Shown piece by piece: positions 1-8,321 of a DNA stretch of 64,000 nt. Each line of letters starts with the position of its first letter. Within the stretch, counting starts at the first letter, position 1. The stretch spans positions 1-64,000 of the forward strand of contig CAJYGB010000033.1 in assembly GCA_913774355.1 (NCBI GenBank), written 5' to 3'. A program made the translations under genes and the position numbers. The notes beneath the pieces were generated by a model. That model saw only the letters and a list, made by a program, of their open reading frames with translations, did not search any database and was not told the DNA's origin. Source of the DNA: an uncultured Chryseobacterium sp. Its GTDB lineage: Bacteria > Bacteroidota > Bacteroidia > Flavobacteriales > Weeksellaceae.

Positions 1-586
1 ATCCAATTAACATATTGTTCATATAAAAATTACATTGTGGGTAAGTAGTGACGGTAAAACCCTACAACAACGAAGGTTAATGACAAGACCATAGTTATCC
101 ACATTGAGGGGAAAGCTGAAATGGAGACGGAGAATAAGGCTGAAATGAAAGCGGAAGATGGAAAGAGTGAAGGGGTTGGAGGGTAAAGTGTTTAAGAGTT
201 AAGGGGCTTATGAAAAAACTACCGTCCTAGCCCGGATCGACGCGGTTACCCCACAGCGGAAGGTGGAAAGCATTGGGAAGTACTGGGTTTGATGAGGAAG
301 CATGTGGGAGAAGGCCGACGAGAGGAGTATTAGCACAGAGCCGGAAAAAGCTCCTGAAAAAATCAAAGAGTTGGAGAATGGGAAAGTAATTTAAACTGAA
401 ATTTTGAAATATAATGTTTTGCTATATGACATTTCATTTAAATTAACATAGAAGTTGAAGTCTTGTACCGGAAATAAAAAATTAATATAATAAACTCCGG
501 AATTGTGGAATGAAGCAACAGATTTCGAAATTTAGGCTTTATCTAAATCCGAAAATGTTGTACCTATGTTGTAACTAAAAAGAAAA
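1..586. other. Unexplained GA-rich intergenic region
   Basis: No intact gene is visible. Roughly 70-400 is much richer in G and A than the AT-rich gaps elsewhere and reads like decayed coding DNA: a plus-strand frame at about 68-186 is open and Glu/Lys-rich but has no start, and a 30-codon frame sits at 302-394. Neither resembles a family I know. One perfect DnaA box (TTATCCACA) lies at 95-103, alone. The stretch 400-586 is ordinary AT-rich sequence. Confidence 0.3.
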
Positions 587-615
587 AGGGGTGTAAGAAA
601 ATCTCTTACACCCCT
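587..615 (-). terminator. Intrinsic terminator of tRNA-Met
   Basis: A perfect 12-bp stem (AGGGGTGTAAGA / TCTTACACCCCT) with a 5-nt loop is followed on the minus strand by TTTTTCTTTTT. It begins 10 nt past the tRNA 3' end. Confidence 0.85.
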
Positions 616-624
616 CTATTATTG

Positions 625-698
625 TAGCGAAGACGGGAATTGAACCCGTGACCTCAGGGTTATGAATCCTGCGCTCTAACCAACTGAGCTACCTCGCC
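625..698 (-). tRNA. tRNA-Met (anticodon CAT)
   Basis: The minus strand folds as a cloverleaf of 74 nt. The acceptor stem GGCGAGG pairs with CTTCGCT through two G-U pairs. The D arm contains AGCTCAGTTGGTTAGAGC. The anticodon loop is TTCATAA, giving CAT. The T arm has GGGTTCAATTCCC. The CCA end is not encoded. A CAT anticodon can also belong to initiator tRNA or lysidine-modified tRNA-Ile2. The acceptor and loop resemble an elongator Met tRNA, but this is not certain. Confidence 0.92.
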
Positions 699-710
699 GT
701 TTTGGTGGTG

Positions 711-741
711 CAAATATACAAAAATATTTACTCCCTCCAAA
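711..741 (-). promoter_or_regulatory. Bacteroidetes-type promoter for tRNA-Met
   Basis: On the minus strand a -33 TTTG (738-741) and a -7 TATATTTG (711-718) are separated by 19 nt. Both match the Bacteroidetes consensus TTTG/TAnnTTTG exactly. The -33 box lies just after the stop codon of the upstream gene, and the tRNA starts 12 nt below the -7 box. Confidence 0.75.
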
Positions 742-742
742 T

Positions 743-2029
743 TTATTTTAATTTAAAATACTCCAAAACATCGGCAACATGCTCTGGTTTATTGATTATC
801 TTATTGTTAGCATCTAAAATAAAATACGTTGGCGTCGCATGAACGTTGTAGGTATCTACATAACTGCTGTTCCAGCCTTTTAATTCGGAATCATTTATCC
901 ACGGAAATGCTGTAATCTTTTTAGCATATGAATCTCTATCCACGTCCATTGATAATCCTACGACCTGAATGTTTCTCGCTTTTAAATCATTATATTTAGT
1001 AAGTAACTTAGGAAGCTCCTCTTCGCAGTGGGAGCATGTTGAAGACCAGAAGATAATGATTTTTTTGTCTGCTTTTACATCATATAATGATTTTGCATTT
1101 GTATTTAAAGGAGACTGAAATTTATAATCAGGGAAAGCCGCTCCGATTTCAACGTTAGCATTTGATTTTAATGTGGAAGCCAACCTATCCGTAATCGTAC
1201 ATTTGAGGTTTTTAGCAAGACTGAGGTATTTATTTTTAAATTCCTGCATATCGTATACATCAAAAATGTCGATCAATTCAGAAAGAACGGTCTGGCCGCG
1301 TGGGGTTTCCACCTTTAGTGTATCCAACAGTTTATCTACAGAAGTTCCTACATTCGTATTTCCACCTGTATTAAGATAAGCAACCAGAATAGGTCTCAAA
1401 AGAGACGAAGTCTCAAGCATATCATTTGATTTGTCAATAAAATTAATGATTTCATCCTGACTTACCTTTTTCGCAGGATTGTTGGAAAGAAATTTACTGT
1501 AATTTGAGTTATAGTAATAAATAAAAGGATGCTGACTTTGATCAATACCTTCAGTACCTCCCGAGAGTCTGCTGATCTCAGTTTTCAAAGCCTTACCAAA
1601 ATCTGTATTGTCTTTATAATATTCCTTGATCTGAGTCAAAGCCGGAAGTATCATTTCTTTTTTCTGTGAACCTTCCTGAAGTTTACTCATTACATCATTA
1701 GCTTCGTCAAGATATTTAATATCTTTAACTTTATTTCCCTGAGTTTCCAGTTTAACAGTTACATCCTTATTTTCTGAAATAAAGTTAAAAGTATTGTTGG
1801 AACCCGGAAAATACACTTTCATCATTCCCATATAGTTTTTTGGATACCGGAACGTCCATGTATTATTTTTACTTTGTTCCTTAGTAAATATGATATCCTT
1901 TGAACCGTTTAAAGTATATAAAATAGCATCCTGGTCTTTGAAATCGGCAGGAGCCTGAATGGTAACCGTAAACTGAGCCTGTAATGAAAATGCAGCCAAT
2001 AATGCCGGAATAATAAAAATCTTTTTCAT
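743..2029 (-). CDS. TlpA-like thioredoxin-fold exported protein
   Basis: This 428-residue protein starts with a signal peptide (residues 1-19, ending LQAQ). The N-terminal two thirds is helical and resembles the extra domain of Bacteroidetes AhpC/TSA-type disulfide reductases. The C-terminal domain (about 295-428) is a thioredoxin fold with the redox motif CSHC at 332-335 after FWSST, and the cis-proline of ATPTYF near 400. Such proteins reduce or exchange disulfides in the periplasm or at the envelope; the substrate is unknown. Seen: signal peptide and CxxC. Known for the family: periplasmic redox. Inferred: a role in folding secreted proteins. The gene is separated from the next upstream gene by a terminator at 2041-2070. 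Confidence 0.85.
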   Translation of the reverse strand: MKKIFIIPALLAAFSLQAQFTVTIQAPADFKDQDAILYTLNGSKDIIFTKEQSKNNTWTFRYPKNYMGMMKVYFPGSNNTFNFISENKDVTVKLETQGNKVKDIKYLDEANDVMSKLQEGSQKKEMILPALTQIKEYYKDNTDFGKALKTEISRLSGGTEGIDQSQHPFIYYYNSNYSKFLSNNPAKKVSQDEIINFIDKSNDMLETSSLLRPILVAYLNTGGNTNVGTSVDKLLDTLKVETPRGQTVLSELIDIFDVYDMQEFKNKYLSLAKNLKCTITDRLASTLKSNANVEIGAAFPDYKFQSPLNTNAKSLYDVKADKKIIIFWSSTCSHCEEELPKLLTKYNDLKARNIQVVGLSMDVDRDSYAKKITAFPWINDSELKGWNSSYVDTYNVHATPTYFILDANNKIINKPEHVADVLEYFKLK

Positions 2030-2040
2030 AAGGTAAAAAT

Positions 2041-2070
2041 AAAAAAACTCTCCGATTAATCGGAGAGTTT
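2041..2070 (-). terminator. Intrinsic terminator after the T9SS cargo gene pair
   Basis: A perfect 26-nt palindrome (2045-2070, centre CCGATT/AATCGG) is followed on the minus strand by a run of seven T. It lies 20 nt past the stop of the small membrane protein gene. Confidence 0.85.
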
Positions 2071-2090
2071 AATATTATTTTAATAAAATT

Positions 2091-2318
2091 TTATGCTTTT
2101 CTGCTTGTATATTTTTTGGTGAAAAATACAATGAACATTACTGCAATAATGACTAATGCAAACACATACATATCAATTGGAGAGGATTGTGCACCTGGTC
2201 CAACTGCGCCTCTATTGGTTGCCCCGGAATCTGGCGCCGGCGGCATCTTCTGTGCATTGATCAGAAGAAATCCGAAAATCAGGAAAAAAGCTGAAACTAG
2301 TTTATTTATTATTCTCAT
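2091..2318 (-). CDS. Small exported single-span membrane protein
   Basis: A 75-residue protein of unknown function. Residues 1-22 form a cleavable-looking signal peptide (ending INAQ). A short Pro/Gly/Ala-rich linker with MPPAPDSG follows, then one membrane span (about 50-67) and a basic tail KKYTSRKA. Small proteins of this plan are common next to T9SS cargo genes in Flavobacteriia. It starts only 5 bp below the stop of the T9SS protein gene and shares its terminator, so the two are very probably cotranscribed. I do not recognise a named family. Confidence 0.7.
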   Translation of the reverse strand: MRIINKLVSAFFLIFGFLLINAQKMPPAPDSGATNRGAVGPGAQSSPIDMYVFALVIIAVMFIVFFTKKYTSRKA

Positions 2319-2323
2319 ATTTA

Positions 2324-4291
2324 TTATTTTAAGATTTTGGTATTAACAGTTTCTCCTTTGTCGGAAACAACTTTTACAACATAAGAATTTTTAAGTTTAC
2401 TGTCAAGTTCGATTACAAAATCTGTAGAAGTATTAACTGCTTTCTTAGCAATAACCAATTTACCGCTCATATCATAAACCTCAATATCTGCTTTTTTCCA
2501 ATTAGGATCGAATCTAACGATGTAGTTCTCAATTCCAGGATTGTATACGACTACCGTTCTTGAAGGAGACTTCGTTTCGTTAGTTGCCAATACAACACTG
2601 CTTGGTTCACCGTAATAAAGATCATATTCAGCTCCGTTTACAGGAATTACAGCACCCTGAAGTGCAGGCTGAACAGTTCCGGTCTGTGATTTATAATAAA
2701 AACCAATACCAGAAGATAAGGTGTGAACACCATTATTGATTGGGCTTGCATTTTCAAGAATTTCAAACTTATAAGACTTTATCGTATTAAGATCAAAGTT
2801 TTTCATCTTAATATTTTTGCCTTTAAAGTTAGCTTCGTTGGCTTCGTTAATATACAACCAGTACTGAGACTGATAGTTTGTGTCAACCCCTCCGGTAGAA
2901 GCTTCTTCATAAGTACCTAATACATCAGTAACATCTAATGTCACCTGAGTTTTTGCGGCATTTACAGAATGTCCGGTAGCTCCATCAGGATAAACCACAT
3001 AATATGTTCTGGCTACTTCATTACCATTAGCATCAAGACCAATAACACCCAGCTGTTTTACAGTTCCCAAAGTAGTATTCTTGTTTGCTGTTACGGTATA
3101 AGCCGTAGTGGCATTTCTTGTATAATAATTAAATCTTCGAAGATTTGCAAAGTTAAGTTGGGGTGGTGTACCTGAGCTACCGTCTAATTTAATAACGAAA
3201 GTACCCATCGGTCTAACCATCATGTAATTAATATCCCCTGTAGGAGTAGAAGAACCAGCTGCAAAAGTAATATATTTATATGCACTGTTTCCGCCGGTTG
3301 TAGTAGTTCCTCCAGATGTAGTTTGTACAGCATTCGGAGAAATTTCAAGCCTTACACCTTGGACATTTGGTATATAAACCCCATCAGTAGTAGCCGGATT
3401 CTTTATATTTGACAAATCAAGATTGGTTAGAAACGGATTACCGAACTGATAAACGTTTTTACCATATGTCCCAACCCACGGTGTGGTTTCGAATTCATCC
3501 TGAACATAAGAATAATACTTTTCATTGTATTGGTTAAGCGCATTCCCGTTTGTTCCGAAATTCACATTTGCTCCGGCACCCTGCAACGTAGTAGAAGCAC
3601 CAATATCCGTAAGAGGACGTCCTTTTAGCGTTCTTGTCGTATTGCTTACATCAAGGCCCAAACCTCCCAACATATAATAAGCAAATCCGTCCAGTCCGAC
3701 TCCTATCTTGTAGCCGGTACCAAAATTCTGTGCTACAACGTTTGTATTGTTGTTCCAAAGGATTTCATTTTTTGAATGTCTTACATTCGTAAATGTTTTT
3801 CCTAATTCAGAGCTTAATGTAGATGCTGTTTTATCATAAAAAGGAAGACCGACCTGCTGGTAGGTACCATGGTTAACGGCTCTGTACTCCTGGTCTATGA
3901 TCCCGGTAATATTGGCCTGAGGAACTCCTGAAATAAATAATTGACCGTATGTATAAGCCGGTGTTGCAGAAGAACTGTTGGTATTATAGGTAGAATAAGC
4001 AGTAGGTTCATTAAGCTTATTAATGAAATTACCTCCGCCACTGCTTTCCGTTTTATCAACATTGCTGGTAGTAATGGTTTTAAAAGAATCTGTGGTGGTT
4101 CCCTGAATCATGAAATTACCATGATTCTCGATAACTCCTGTACCTCTCATCTGTAATCCGCCGCCACTGTAAACCAGAGTGCCTTTACTTACGTACGTAG
4201 TAGCATTATCATCTACGTGTATCAGAACATTCTGCGCCTGAACAGAACAAATGGCTGTTAATAAGCCAATAGCAAATAAACTTTTTCTCAT
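2324..4291 (-). CDS. T9SS type A sorting-domain protein
   Basis: A 655-residue secreted protein with signal peptide MRKSLFAIGLL...CSVQAQ. Residues about 20-560 are rich in Thr, Ser, Gly and Asn and contain beta-type repeats with no enzyme motif that I can see. The last 75 residues form a typical type A C-terminal sorting domain: a VVVYNPGIENYIVRF-like start, IEVYDMSGKLV, and a final YVVKVVSDKGETVNTKILK-like strand. Such proteins cross the outer membrane by the type IX system and are usually anchored on the cell surface. A role as adhesin or surface-layer component is only inferred. Confidence 0.85.
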   Translation of the reverse strand: MRKSLFAIGLLTAICSVQAQNVLIHVDDNATTYVSKGTLVYSGGGLQMRGTGVIENHGNFMIQGTTTDSFKTITTSNVDKTESSGGGNFINKLNEPTAYSTYNTNSSSATPAYTYGQLFISGVPQANITGIIDQEYRAVNHGTYQQVGLPFYDKTASTLSSELGKTFTNVRHSKNEILWNNNTNVVAQNFGTGYKIGVGLDGFAYYMLGGLGLDVSNTTRTLKGRPLTDIGASTTLQGAGANVNFGTNGNALNQYNEKYYSYVQDEFETTPWVGTYGKNVYQFGNPFLTNLDLSNIKNPATTDGVYIPNVQGVRLEISPNAVQTTSGGTTTTGGNSAYKYITFAAGSSTPTGDINYMMVRPMGTFVIKLDGSSGTPPQLNFANLRRFNYYTRNATTAYTVTANKNTTLGTVKQLGVIGLDANGNEVARTYYVVYPDGATGHSVNAAKTQVTLDVTDVLGTYEEASTGGVDTNYQSQYWLYINEANEANFKGKNIKMKNFDLNTIKSYKFEILENASPINNGVHTLSSGIGFYYKSQTGTVQPALQGAVIPVNGAEYDLYYGEPSSVVLATNETKSPSRTVVVYNPGIENYIVRFDPNWKKADIEVYDMSGKLVIAKKAVNTSTDFVIELDSKLKNSYVVKVVSDKGETVNTKILK

Positions 4292-4368
4292 TGTATATAA
4301 ATATTTGTGCGTTAATACAATATCTCAATGGCAAAGGTATGCCTTTTTTACTAAAAAACAAAAATATT

Positions 4369-5556
4369 TTATCTATTAACAAAAATATTATCTTCCGTTA
4401 ATATGATTTCTTTTTCCTCCCCTATTGAAAACATATAATCTTCCAGTACTTTTTCCGTCGTTCCCCTCAGACCCCTTGCTCCAAGCCCCTTTTCCATGGT
4501 TTCTTCCACAATTTTTTCAACAGCACCGTCCGTAAACACCAATTCGGCACCATCCATTTTGAAAAGTTCAATAAACTGATTCACAATAGAGTTTTTCGGT
4601 TCTTTCATGATCCTAACCATTGTCTCTTTCGTGAGCTTATCGAGATACGTGATGATCGGAAATCTCCCTAAAAGCTCGGGAATTAATCCGAAGGAACGAA
4701 GGTCAATTGCATTAATATTTGTTAATATATATTCGTCCTCACCTGTCTTATTGATTTTCTCCGAACTGAAGCCGATCGCCTGCTTGTTCATTCTTCTTTC
4801 AATAATTTCTTTAATTCCGTCAAAAGCGCCACCGGCAATAAAGAGTATATTCTGGGTATTTACCTGGATGTATTTCTGATCAGGATGCTTTCTTCCTCCT
4901 TGTGGCGGAACGTTTACGATGCTTCCCTCCAGCAGTTTCAGTAATCCCTGCTGCACGCCTTCCCCGGAAACATCCCTGGTAATGCTAGGATTGTCCGATT
5001 TTCTGGCAATTTTATCAATCTCGTCAATAAATACGATTCCTTTTTCCGCTTTCTCAACATCATAATCTGCAACCATTAAAAGCCTGGAAAGGATACTTTC
5101 CACATCTTCCCCTACATATCCGGCTTCGGTTAAAATGGTTGCATCCACAATACAGAACGGTACATTCAGTTCGCGGGCAATAGTCTTTGCCAGCAAGGTT
5201 TTTCCGGTTCCCGTTTCGCCGATCATGATGATGTTGGATTTCTCCAGCTCCACTTCCCTATTCTCTTCCTGAGCGTGAAGGAGTCTTTTGTAGTGGTTGT
5301 AAACTGCAATGGACAATTGCTTTTTGGCCTGGTCCTGTCCGATGACATACTGATCAAGAAACTCCTTGATCTCTTTCGGCTTTTTCAGTTCGTTTATATT
5401 TTCTGCCGGGGCATATCCGGATTTGGATCCGCTGTCTTTTACGATAGCATGTGCCTGCTCGATACAGTTTTCGCAGATAAAGCCGTTCTGTCCGGAAATC
5501 AGCATCTGCACTTCATTTCTCTTTCTTCCGCAGAAAGAACATTGGTTTGAATTCAT
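4369..5556 (-). CDS. clpX: ATP-dependent Clp protease ATP-binding subunit ClpX
   Basis: A 395-residue AAA+ unfoldase that feeds substrates to ClpP. The N-terminal zinc domain has C6, C9, C28 and C31. Walker A is GETGTGKT (113-120). The pore loop GYVG, Walker B IVFIDEIDK, the RKH loop (GGRKH) and the IGF loop that docks on ClpP (KQAIGFSSE) are all present, as is the sensor-2 region with GARGLRG. The length is slightly short for the family because the linker and C-terminus are compact. It heads or follows a minus-strand group with a HIT protein and greA, separated by 71 bp. clpP is not in the window. Confidence 0.97.
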   Translation of the reverse strand: MNSNQCSFCGRKRNEVQMLISGQNGFICENCIEQAHAIVKDSGSKSGYAPAENINELKKPKEIKEFLDQYVIGQDQAKKQLSIAVYNHYKRLLHAQEENREVELEKSNIIMIGETGTGKTLLAKTIARELNVPFCIVDATILTEAGYVGEDVESILSRLLMVADYDVEKAEKGIVFIDEIDKIARKSDNPSITRDVSGEGVQQGLLKLLEGSIVNVPPQGGRKHPDQKYIQVNTQNILFIAGGAFDGIKEIIERRMNKQAIGFSSEKINKTGEDEYILTNINAIDLRSFGLIPELLGRFPIITYLDKLTKETMVRIMKEPKNSIVNQFIELFKMDGAELVFTDGAVEKIVEETMEKGLGARGLRGTTEKVLEDYMFSIGEEKEIILTEDNIFVNR

Positions 5557-5627
5557 TTGTTATATAACTATAATAAAGGTATAGATAAAAGAAACCCGTA
5601 AAATGAGTTTCACGAGTTCCTGGTATT

Positions 5628-6017
5628 TTAAGAATTAATGATGGAGTTCCGGATCCCGGTATACTCTTCATCGGTAAGCTTCAGCCGCTCATTTTTAAAA
5701 TTCATATCCTCCACCTGGTTTAAGGGGATTAAATGAATATGGGCGTGAGGAACCTCCAGTCCGACCACAGCCACTCCTACTCTTATACACGGGATTGCTT
5801 TTTTAATTTTTTTGGCAACCTCCTGTGCAAAACCCCAGAGGTTTTTATATTCTTCACTTTCCAGATCAAAAATCAGATCCACTTCTTTTTTGGGAACTAC
5901 CAGTGTGTGCCCTTTTACCAAAGGCATTGCATCCAGAAAGGCAATAAAGTTTTCATCTTCAGCTATTTTGTAGGAAGGGATCTCGCCATTGATGATTTTT
6001 GTGAATATGGTACTCAT
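5628..6017 (-). CDS. HIT family nucleotide hydrolase
   Basis: A 129-residue histidine-triad protein. The catalytic motif HAHIH is at 91-95 (PHAHIHLIPL), and the N-terminal IINGEIPSYKI stretch is typical of the Hint branch. Hint proteins hydrolyse nucleoside phosphoramidates and adenylated intermediates in the cytosol. It lies 27 bp below greA and is probably cotranscribed with it. Confidence 0.93.
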   Translation of the reverse strand: MSTIFTKIINGEIPSYKIAEDENFIAFLDAMPLVKGHTLVVPKKEVDLIFDLESEEYKNLWGFAQEVAKKIKKAIPCIRVGVAVVGLEVPHAHIHLIPLNQVEDMNFKNERLKLTDEEYTGIRNSIINS

Positions 6018-6044
6018 GTTCTAAAATATAAAGTTGAGTGTCTG

Positions 6045-6515
6045 TTACAGAGTAATTTCCAATACCTCAAACGATAGTTTGTTGCCGTTTGGTAAAGTAA
6101 TGTCTGCCGTTTCTCCTACCGCTTTTCCCAGTAAGCCTTTGGCAATGGGTGTATTTACCGAAATCTTTCCGGCCTTAAGATCGCTTTCATTATCCGGAAC
6201 CAGGGTAAATGCCTGCTCCTGATTTGTAGCATTATTTTTAAGCCTTACTGTTGTAAGAATGGAAACTTTTGAGGTATCCAACTGGCTTTCATCTATTATT
6301 TTTGAACCTGAAATAACGTCTTTCAGCTTGGAAATCCTCATTTCGAGCATTCCCTGGGCTTCTTTGGCTGCATCGTATTCTGCATTTTCAGACAAATCTC
6401 CTTTATCTCTTGCTTCAGCGATCTGCTGGGTAATTTTCGGTCTTTCTACAGTTTCCAACTGCTCCAGCTCAGCTTTCATTTTCTCCAGTCCCTCCTTTGT
6501 AACATAGCTTGCCAT
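6045..6515 (-). CDS. greA: Transcription elongation factor GreA
   Basis: A 156-residue factor that rescues backtracked RNA polymerase by stimulating transcript cleavage. The N-terminal coiled coil (residues about 4-75) carries the acidic tip DLSENAEYDAAKE, and the C-terminal FKBP-like domain has PIAKGLLGKAVGE. I chose ATG at 6515 (MASYVTKEGL) over an in-frame TTG three codons upstream, because family members start with MASYVT. The 5' leader holds a hairpin and T run (6540-6566) that could attenuate transcription. Confidence 0.96.
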   Translation of the reverse strand: MASYVTKEGLEKMKAELEQLETVERPKITQQIAEARDKGDLSENAEYDAAKEAQGMLEMRISKLKDVISGSKIIDESQLDTSKVSILTTVRLKNNATNQEQAFTLVPDNESDLKAGKISVNTPIAKGLLGKAVGETADITLPNGNKLSFEVLEITL

Positions 6516-6539
6516 AATTTTCAAAATTTAGTTTTAGTA

Positions 6540-6566
6540 TAAAAAAATAATCCGACATTTGCCGGA
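6540..6566 (-). promoter_or_regulatory. Possible attenuator hairpin in the greA leader
   Basis: On the minus strand TCCGGC-AAAT-GTCGGA forms a 6-bp stem (one G-U) directly followed by TTATTTTTTT. A -7-like TATATTTG lies upstream at 6600-6607. This would place a short terminator between promoter and greA. The stem is short, so this is tentative. Confidence 0.35.
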
Positions 6567-6624
6567 CAATGTTTTCGAGTTGTAATCGTTTAATTTTTAC
6601 AAATATATAAAAATTTAAATTCAA

Positions 6625-7077
6625 ATGAAAAAAAGTTTCTCAATATTACCCATCATCACATTATTGATTTTCAGTAATTTATGCATACATTCATGCGGAA
6701 CCCGCGAAGATACCGTAAGTTGCTTCCCAACCAATCCGATCAATGTAAGCTTAAATCTGAATCTTCCGGCTTATTATAATCTGAACCAGGTCGGCGGATG
6801 GGTTTATATTAACGAACAACAGTCGGGAACAAGAGGGCTGATCGTTGTACGGGCTTCGGACACGACATTCAAAGCCTACGACCGAAACGCGCCGCATATC
6901 TGCCCCGAAAGCAATACAACCCTTGAAGTTCAGGACAACATCAGGATCGTCTGCCCGAAAGATAATGCCCAATGGATTTTACTGACCGGACAGCCGACGG
7001 CCGTGGCCAACGTTCCGCCGAAGACGTATCTTTACAATTACGATCCGGGAAGCAAAGTATTAAATATTTATTATTAA
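6625..7077 (+). CDS. Rieske-like lipoprotein with degenerate cluster site
   Basis: A 150-residue protein with a lipoprotein signal ending IHSC (Cys24). The second half has the layout of a Rieske domain (AYDRNAPHICP at 85-94, IVCPKDNAQW at 108-117). The canonical ligands are CxH and CxxH. Here the first Cys is Ala89 and the last His is replaced by Asp113, leaving only His91 and Cys110 of the four. It is therefore unlikely to bind a normal 2Fe-2S cluster. The role is unknown. It is separated from dtd by 3 bp, so they are cotranscribed. Confidence 0.6.
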   Translation: MKKSFSILPIITLLIFSNLCIHSCGTREDTVSCFPTNPINVSLNLNLPAYYNLNQVGGWVYINEQQSGTRGLIVVRASDTTFKAYDRNAPHICPESNTTLEVQDNIRIVCPKDNAQWILLTGQPTAVANVPPKTYLYNYDPGSKVLNIYY

Positions 7078-7080
7078 AAA

Positions 7081-7530
7081 ATGAAAGTCGTTATACAGAG
7101 AGTTTCCGAAGCCCGCGTAAAAGTAGACGGACAAACCGTGGGTGAAATCAGAAAAGGACTGATGCTTTTGATCGGGGTTGATGAAAATGATGAGAAAAGC
7201 GATGCCAATTGGCTCGTTCAGAAAATCTTAAACCTCAGAATTTTCGGGGACGAAGAGGACAAACTGAATCTTTCCGTACAGGATGTGCAAGGAGAGATTC
7301 TCTGCATCAGCCAGTTTACGCTGATTGCCGATTATAAAAAGGGGAACCGTCCTTCTTTTATCAAAGCTGCAAAACCAGATAAAGCCGTTCCGCTCTTTGA
7401 ATATTTTAAAGAAGAAATCTCAAAATCCGGACTGAAAACAGAAAGCGGAATATTCGGGGCCGACATGAAAGTTTCATTAATTAATGACGGTCCGGTAACT
7501 ATTGTGATGGATTCCGTTACAAAAGCTTAA
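7081..7530 (+). CDS. dtd: D-aminoacyl-tRNA deacylase
   Basis: A 149-residue enzyme that removes D-amino acids (and glycine from tRNA-Ala) from mischarged tRNA in the cytosol. The family signatures are both seen: SQFTL at 77-81 and the cis-proline motif NDGPVT near 135-140. Full length. It begins 3 bp after the lipoprotein gene and lies 30 bp before the FKBP gene. Confidence 0.97.
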   Translation: MKVVIQRVSEARVKVDGQTVGEIRKGLMLLIGVDENDEKSDANWLVQKILNLRIFGDEEDKLNLSVQDVQGEILCISQFTLIADYKKGNRPSFIKAAKPDKAVPLFEYFKEEISKSGLKTESGIFGADMKVSLINDGPVTIVMDSVTKA

Positions 7531-7560
7531 ATTCGCAGAAAAATTTATTTATATTCAACA

Positions 7561-8244
7561 ATGAAAAAAACCTTATTTACCTTGGTTCTTCTTACAGGAG
7601 TAAACCTTGCCTACGCCCAGAAATCGTATACGGACGAGCAGAAAGCTTCTTACTATATTGGTCTTGATATTGCGCAGAACATGAAAAGACAGGGCTTCCC
7701 GGCAGATGCCGAACTTCTGGCTCAGGGAATTAAAGATGCTTTGGCTGACAAGCCGACGCTGTTCCCGAAAGAAGAAATGGGAACTTTCCTGCAGGGCTTT
7801 ATGCAGAAGCAGAATGAAAAAAAGCAGGCGGAAGCTAAAGTAAAAGCAGAAGAAAACAAAAAGAAAGGCGACGAATTTCTTGCAAAGAATAAGCTGAACA
7901 AGAATATTAAGACAACGGCCAGCGGCCTGCAGTATGAAGTTTTGAAAGCGGGGGACGGAAAAGCAAAACCTGCCGCTTCAAGCACGGCCAATGTACTGTA
8001 TACTGGAAAACTGATGGACGGAACGGTATTCGATTCTACGGATAAAAACGGCGGAAAACCGATCGAACTAAATCTTTCAGGCGTGATTCCGGGATGGACG
8101 GAAGGAATTCAGCTGATGAGCAAAGGGGCAAAATACAGATTCTACATCCCTGCCAACCTGGCTTACGGTGACAATGGCGCAGGAAACGTTATTCCTCCGG
8201 GAGCCACTCTTATTTTCGACATCGAGCTGGTAGATTTCAAATAA
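7561..8244 (+). CDS. FKBP-type peptidyl-prolyl cis-trans isomerase, exported
   Basis: A 227-residue FkpA/Mip-like isomerase. It has a signal peptide (1-19, ending AYAQ). A helical dimerisation domain (about 22-115) includes a Lys/Glu/Ala-rich coiled segment. The C-terminal FKBP domain has YTGKLMDGTVFDST, the VIPGWTEGIQLM loop and a final IFDIELVDF strand. It probably assists folding of proline-containing proteins in the periplasm. A bidirectional terminator follows. Confidence 0.93.
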   Translation: MKKTLFTLVLLTGVNLAYAQKSYTDEQKASYYIGLDIAQNMKRQGFPADAELLAQGIKDALADKPTLFPKEEMGTFLQGFMQKQNEKKQAEAKVKAEENKKKGDEFLAKNKLNKNIKTTASGLQYEVLKAGDGKAKPAASSTANVLYTGKLMDGTVFDSTDKNGGKPIELNLSGVIPGWTEGIQLMSKGAKYRFYIPANLAYGDNGAGNVIPPGATLIFDIELVDFK

Positions 8245-8264
8245 GAATCATAGCATAACATCTC

Positions 8265-8301
8265 AAAAGCGCCCTTCAAATGATTTGAAAGGCGCTTTTT
8301 T
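8265..8301. terminator. Bidirectional terminator
   Basis: AAAAGCGCC(C)TTCAAA pairs with TTTGAA(A)GGCGCTTTT around a short TGA loop, with A and T runs on both sides. It sits between convergent genes ending at 8244 and 8322 and can serve both. Confidence 0.85.
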
Positions 8302-8321
8302 AAATAAACTTTTATAAAAAA

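Noticed and set aside
95..103. Single DnaA box as an origin
   Set aside because: One box without neighbours or AT-rich DNA is expected by chance; the cluster at 46.6 kb is better.
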